A stretch of 64,000 nucleotides of DNA, taken from contig JAQMWT010000054.1 of the NCBI GenBank assembly GCA_029834535.1, positions 42,679 through 106,678 of the forward strand. The letters run 5' to 3'. This document shows positions 59,639-64,000 of the stretch, piece after piece; positions within the stretch are counted from its first letter, which is position 1; each line of letters begins with the position of its first letter. Under the pieces are notes generated by a model, which saw only the letters and a list, made by a program, of their open reading frames with translations, made no database searches and was not told where the DNA came from. The DNA is from Chrysophaeum taylorii (taxonomy: Eukaryota; Sar; Pelagophyceae; Pelagomonadales; Pelagomonadaceae). The translations under genes and the position numbers were made by a program.

Positions 59639-61464
59639 ATGAATCCTGCCAAGACCAAGGATGCTGCGAACCGACGTTACTCTGTATTGAACCGTGGACG
59701 TGGCGGCATATCAGCATTATCTTCTCCGTTTAATGCTCTGAACCCAGGACTTGCCCCTACTGGTTCTCCCAATAGCCGTAAACATCAAACATATCTTTCT
59801 GTTGCTCAAGGAAATCAATCCTCCCCAGTGACTCCCACGTCACGATCAACACAACATAATACTAAATCTCATGTTACGAGCACAGAATACTTTCTATTAA
59901 AGCATTGTAAATTCGATGTTATGGCGATGATGTCTGGGAACGTTCTTTCGCTTGGCACTCAACCACCTAATTTCTTGCTACCGTCACCTAAGAATCCTCA
60001 ATGTTGGTGTCAGCCCATCCAACAGCTGCTTACTGATGCACAACAAAATAACTGTGTTGAGAATCTCCACTTCTTGAGTTCACTCCTGTGTCTAAAGACC
60101 AAACGTGTGCGCAATGCTCCTAACATACCGGCAAACGAGGGTATTCGGTTGCATCGATACCCACCCATTATAGGCGTTGTCGAAGTACACATAATGTGTA
60201 CTGAATGTTTCAATAAAACCGATGCACTGGGTACACCGTTTGTTCTCGCCATTTGCACTGAAGGCGAAATTAAAACGGACAAAATCATTAAAATCATCGA
60301 AGATCACTTGGCATCAGAACAACATGCCTCACATTGTTTCGACGTACCCCGTCCAATTTTCGTTTTGATCTGCGTTATGTGTAATTCATCACAGCATGGG
60401 ACAGCCTTAACTACGGATAGTCTTCAGTCGTTTCATCTTTCATGCCATCATTATCCAGCTGCACATATGCGAGCCATCATTCTACGTTGGGGTAAGTCCA
60501 TTACAATAAACAAGCTACTCAAAGATGCGCTCGTTAAATGTATGGCTACACAAAATCTTAATGCTGCTAACATCATTGTGAACCCAGACGACCATGCACC
60601 CCTCTTGCTACAGCTACCTCATATTTCGACTGTTAATCTATAAATTATCGTAGCGGCTTGGTCATTACTACAGTCCGTCGAAGACAAAGTCTGGGTTGTA
60701 ACAAACCCTGATGAGCTGCTTGCTGTGCTCACTGAGAGTTTCGTTAATGATGTTTTTCACCAGCTTAATGACACTTCTTACGAGATGTTACCGCCAATGC
60801 TGGACTACTTTATTAAATTAACCCCTGCGCATCAAACCGCCTTCAAAAACGCACTGATCCAGGTTGGTTATCCCTCTGCCATAATATACGCATTCTCAGA
60901 CACCAAATTGTCTGAGGTTAAAAACCAGCACAAGTCGAACCTACGCCAGACGAACCTAATGACAATATACCTGAAACCTTGCGTCAGATAAGAGAAGAAA
61001 TACAGTCTATATCTTTGCATACCGCCAAGAGTGATCAGCAATCTATAGAACGAGATCAACGACTTTCTGATGCCTTGGAAACCATAACTCAACTCAAAAA
61101 TGCTAATGAAACCCTTAACGCGCAAGTGACCGAGAACATCAAGCACGTATCGCTCTTAGACAACATACTGTCCAGCTATCAAATGCACCAGGATACTACA
61201 TTGTCTACCCTTGCTGTCTTAGCCCATATAATCTCTAGGTCACTTATCTCTTCTATTGGACAGTTTCCTCCAAGTACTTTTGAGGAGGCACAGCAAAACA
61301 TAATCGATGATACAACTACTAACTTGTATACCGCTATGTCTGATGCACAGAATCATGTTATTCCCGCAACAGATTTGCACACTTTAACACCAGATGCAGC
61401 TATGTCCTATCTGCCTTCTGTCATGCCACCACTGGTCGCTCTCTTGGTGGTGCAATCACTATAA
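59639..61464 (+). pseudogene. third ORF X-Y pair, from a divergent element
   Basis: An ATG at 59639 (in frame with another at 59582) opens a 335-codon frame to 60643. It holds FLLKHCKFDVMAMMSGNVLSL, VHIMCTECFNKTDALG, then the X signature ICVMCNSSQHG, SFHLSC, AAHMRAIILRWGK. The frame then meets TAA; a 42-nt GT..ACAG segment (60632-60673) can be removed without changing frame and leads to SVEDKVWVVTNPDELLAVL. A second part (about 60975-61464) in another frame is a coiled coil: QIREEIQSISLHTAKSDQQS, ALETITQLKNANETLNAQV. It resembles Y by position. No RT or integrase accompanies this pair. It begins where the copy B 3' end stops. Confidence 0.6.
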
Positions 61465-62279
61465 ATAATGCTTCTAACGACCAACCCGATGATCATGACT
61501 CTTCTTCTCCATAATTAAAAAAACTTGAAGACAATAGTGATGATGAGTTGGACCACACATCTGATGTTGTGGATGCTGTTTCTCTACGCAATGTAACAAC
61601 ACGTCCAACTTCATCCTCCTAGACTTAATTGTTATGTTACTTCCTCCTTTATATTATTGTTGTTTGTTTAATTTAGTCGCTGTTCTCATGTATCATACAC
61701 AAGTTCCGCACTCAAGAGCGTCTGGAATGCACAAAGCCTTCACGTAGAGGGGCAGAGCGCTACATGATGTGTACGACACTGGAACTCCTCACTCCTTTAC
61801 AACCTTCTCTACTATAGGTTTCTCTTCGCAATACGGCTTTCCTCTTTCATTCCTTACCCTTCCGCAATTATGATTTCCAGACAATGAATTATTCGATATG
61901 CAGTTCTCTTCCAACAAGGAGTAGGCCTCCAGGTGCGTACCGTCAGGTATGGGGTTTTCTGTTTAATTAACGGAGGCTTTATTCCTCATTGTCAGTGTAA
62001 ACGCTTCTATGGGACCTAATGTCCTTAAGGAGTTAGGGCCGAAATCCCTACCTTGTGTAGTAGCATGTGGCAAGCGGAATGGTCTGTACACGCCTAAGAC
62101 TGCACGCAGTCTCTACCATGTACCCGGAGAGGTTCAAATCTCTCCAGCGTGAGAACAGTGGTAGTCTGTCATCGAAACTGTCTCCTAAACGAGGACAGCC
62201 GGTGTGAATAACACAGCGTTTTCTTAAATCAAAGGTGGCAAAGTTAAGGGAACTAACCCTAGAATAGGGGGTGCTAACC
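61465..62279. other. non-coding stretch with tRNA-like segment
   Basis: No ORF. At 62065-62155 there are an A-box-like TGGCAAGCGGAATGG and a B-box-like GGTTCAAATC between GGAGAG and CTCTCC, with a hairpin AGACT-GCACGC-AGTCT between them. The anticodon loop would have six bases and the acceptor stem does not close, so it is a tRNA relic at best. Confidence 0.35.
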
Positions 62280-63900
62280 CTAATTCGGATTTTCTATCTC
62301 TAGTCTCTCCGGTATTTGGTGAGAAACGCGTTTTCGCGAGGCACACTCGTGATACTGGTAGAGGGGATGCTGGCTGCAAGCAAGTTCGTTTGAGTAAGTA
62401 GTTTTGAGGTGACCACAGCTTGTGAAAAAAAAGGTAATGGGGACGACGGGCGCGGTAGCTTCGCCATTGTCCTTGCCGAGACCGTTGTTAAGATCGAATG
62501 GTAAGAGGTTTTGTGGGTTACTCGATAATGTAGTATTGGTCGCTGCTTGATTGGAACTCCTTCGGCACATTGCTACAGTGACATGTGACGAGAGTTCCGT
62601 CGGTCGCTCAGGTGACAATTTTGCTATGGCGTCAGCAGTAAAATTGACGGATTCCGCGGCAGCAGTGGCTGGTGAAGAGCTGATGCCACTTATGTTAGAT
62701 GGGATGGGGTGGGTGCAGACACGGTGAGTTGGTCTCCCCATGGTTTAACGACGCTGCGGTCGAAAGCAGATCGTCAACATTCCGGCGATATCGGCATAGG
62801 AAAGTTGATCATTTAAGCGAACAAAGTGGCATTATCGTCTGGAGCTAGACGTACGAGCGATAATAGGCAGATTGCAACAACGTGCAAATACGCTTGTAAT
62901 CTTATTTTGCAGCTGAGAGGTAGTGGTAGTTTGATTGACGTGTCTGGAGGCTTACGGAATTGATCTTTGAGTGCATGCATAGTGGCGTGTGATCTAGCAT
63001 TTCATATCAGATCGAGAAGGTCTGTTGAAGGTGCGAGCATACACTGGGCGATCGTTAGATTGACCAGGACTGTGAGCTCTGGTGACATAGGAGTCACCGG
63101 ACCGGTAGTAGCTAAGATCATTGGGAGAAAAGGGCTGACTAGCGTCTTTTGAGTTACGTCGGCGTCGTGCGTTAAACGCGGGTTTCGACTGTTGTCCGTT
63201 GGCTGAGTTGGTAAGTGACGCAAGTACATGTGCTGTGTGCGCCATTGCAGTATCTGTAGAGTCCAGCAGTTGGGTTAGCAGTAATTTGGGCTTCTTATGT
63301 GTGGACAATCCTTATACGTAAGGGATCCAAGAGACTGGCGGTTCTAGGCGTCTTTTATCGTTTGTGGTATTGGACACTGAGTTATAGAGGTCCAGTGCAC
63401 ACTCAAGAATAGCGGAAGAGTCAGAAGGATGACATAGTCTGTTGGCTTCAGGTTGTGCTCTAGTGGAGGTGCGTGTTTCGTAGATGAGGCACCAGTCGAC
63501 CCATCCTCTATCGTAGCGATTGTTGCTGGTGTTGTCAGAGGATAGTTCATTTTAGCTGCTCCTGAGAAAGCTGGGCAAGGGCAGCTTCAGTAAAGTTTGC
63601 CGATTCGGCAGTATGGCATAAGGAAAGCCGGCCATTGGAATCAGTAGGAAGAATAGCGCTGGGTCCAGACTCAGTAAAACGTTCTGGCCCATAGTTTAAC
63701 GACATTTCGGTCGGAAACAGATGTGGGAAAGTTTTTCGTGAGATCAAGTTCAAAACGTGGTGATTGTCCCAATTGACGTTGAAACAGGAGATGCTTGAAA
63801 GAATGCACGACGGCGAACAGCAACGCCCTGGTGTACACAATGCGGCGGTTCTTGATTCAAATACGGAATAATTTCGGAGACGCTGCTTCGAAGAAGGCTG
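62280..63900 (-). pseudogene. degraded retroelement piece with two SLNY motifs
   Basis: Minus strand. FPTEMSLNYGPERF at 63697 and STAASLNHGETNSP at 62745 repeat the boundary motif with the same codons. Each is followed by a related sequence, AESANFTEAALAQLSQEQL and AESVNFTADAIAKLSPERP. The frames are short and broken (63840-63547, 63550-63344, 62741-62280). The related elements A, B and this one differ here, so it may be a gag-end or X-Y region of another family. The piece continues to the window edge. Confidence 0.5.
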
Positions 63901-64000
63901 GTATTATTGGTAATAGCCGGCTAGGCCGAGCAAATTCGCGAGAATGGGTGAGGTTGAGGTTGCATTCACCATCCTCAGGGCGATCGTTAATCTCGGGCGG

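Noticed and set aside
62065-62155. tRNA-like segment with A and B boxes
   Set aside because: Acceptor stem does not pair, the anticodon loop has six bases and the T loop is one base off, so I do not call a tRNA gene.

Overview
The window is nuclear DNA of a microbial eukaryote. Protein genes carry GT-AG introns, most of them only 40-92 nt long. Neighbouring genes are often divergent with under 150 bp between starts. There is an intron-containing tRNA, a callose/1,3-beta-glucan synthase (GT48), and a TTLL3-type tubulin glycylase, which implies cilia or flagella. GC-rich genes, short introns, asparagine- and aspartate-rich tracts and a CoDi-like wealth of copia elements fit a flagellated alga such as a photosynthetic stramenopile. 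The taxon is an inference and cannot be fixed from this sequence.

Positions 1-40500 are mostly ordinary host genes. In order: end of a glucan synthase; CLP1 RNA kinase; alpha/beta hydrolase with a PH-like N-terminus; ankyrin-LRR protein; an unknown 813-residue acidic-tailed protein; a WW-like protein; a J-domain/C2H2/UIM co-chaperone; a CxxC zinc protein; TTLL3-like ligase; two unknown genes; REV7 (MAD2L2); a secretory fucosyltransferase-like enzyme; COQ4; a JmjC-MYND-FKBP fusion; a TLC-cytochrome b5 membrane protein; a small secreted protein; a P-type ATPase fragment; an unknown protein; an IQ-motif protein; a GT8-like glycosyltransferase; and casein kinase 1. I rebuilt the introns of CLP1, the J-domain gene, the fucosyltransferase-like gene, COQ4 and the GT8-like gene from reading-frame continuity.

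Positions 40500-43400 hold tandem repeats, a tRNA-Arg(UCG) gene with a 51-nt intron, a SINE-like insertion and a 24-bp satellite.

Positions 43400-64000 are a retrotransposon island, visibly less GC-rich than the left part. Two decayed Ty1/copia copies (A on minus, B on plus) stand head to head as a giant inverted repeat. Each has integrase, then RT-RNase H, then two extra ORFs (called X and Y here) downstream of RNase H. The peptide T-[E/A]-x-S-L-N-Y, with nearly fixed codons, recurs at the gag/IN, IN/RT, RH/X and X/Y boundaries. It looks like a repeated polyprotein processing site. Copy A is interrupted by a SINE-like element and copy B by a 1.02-kb Helitron; for both insertions the empty site survives in the other copy. 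A third X-Y pair and a degraded minus-strand piece with two more SLNY motifs follow. A second Helitron copy lies at 34400-35475, and a 300-bp palindromic MITE at 24147-24446.
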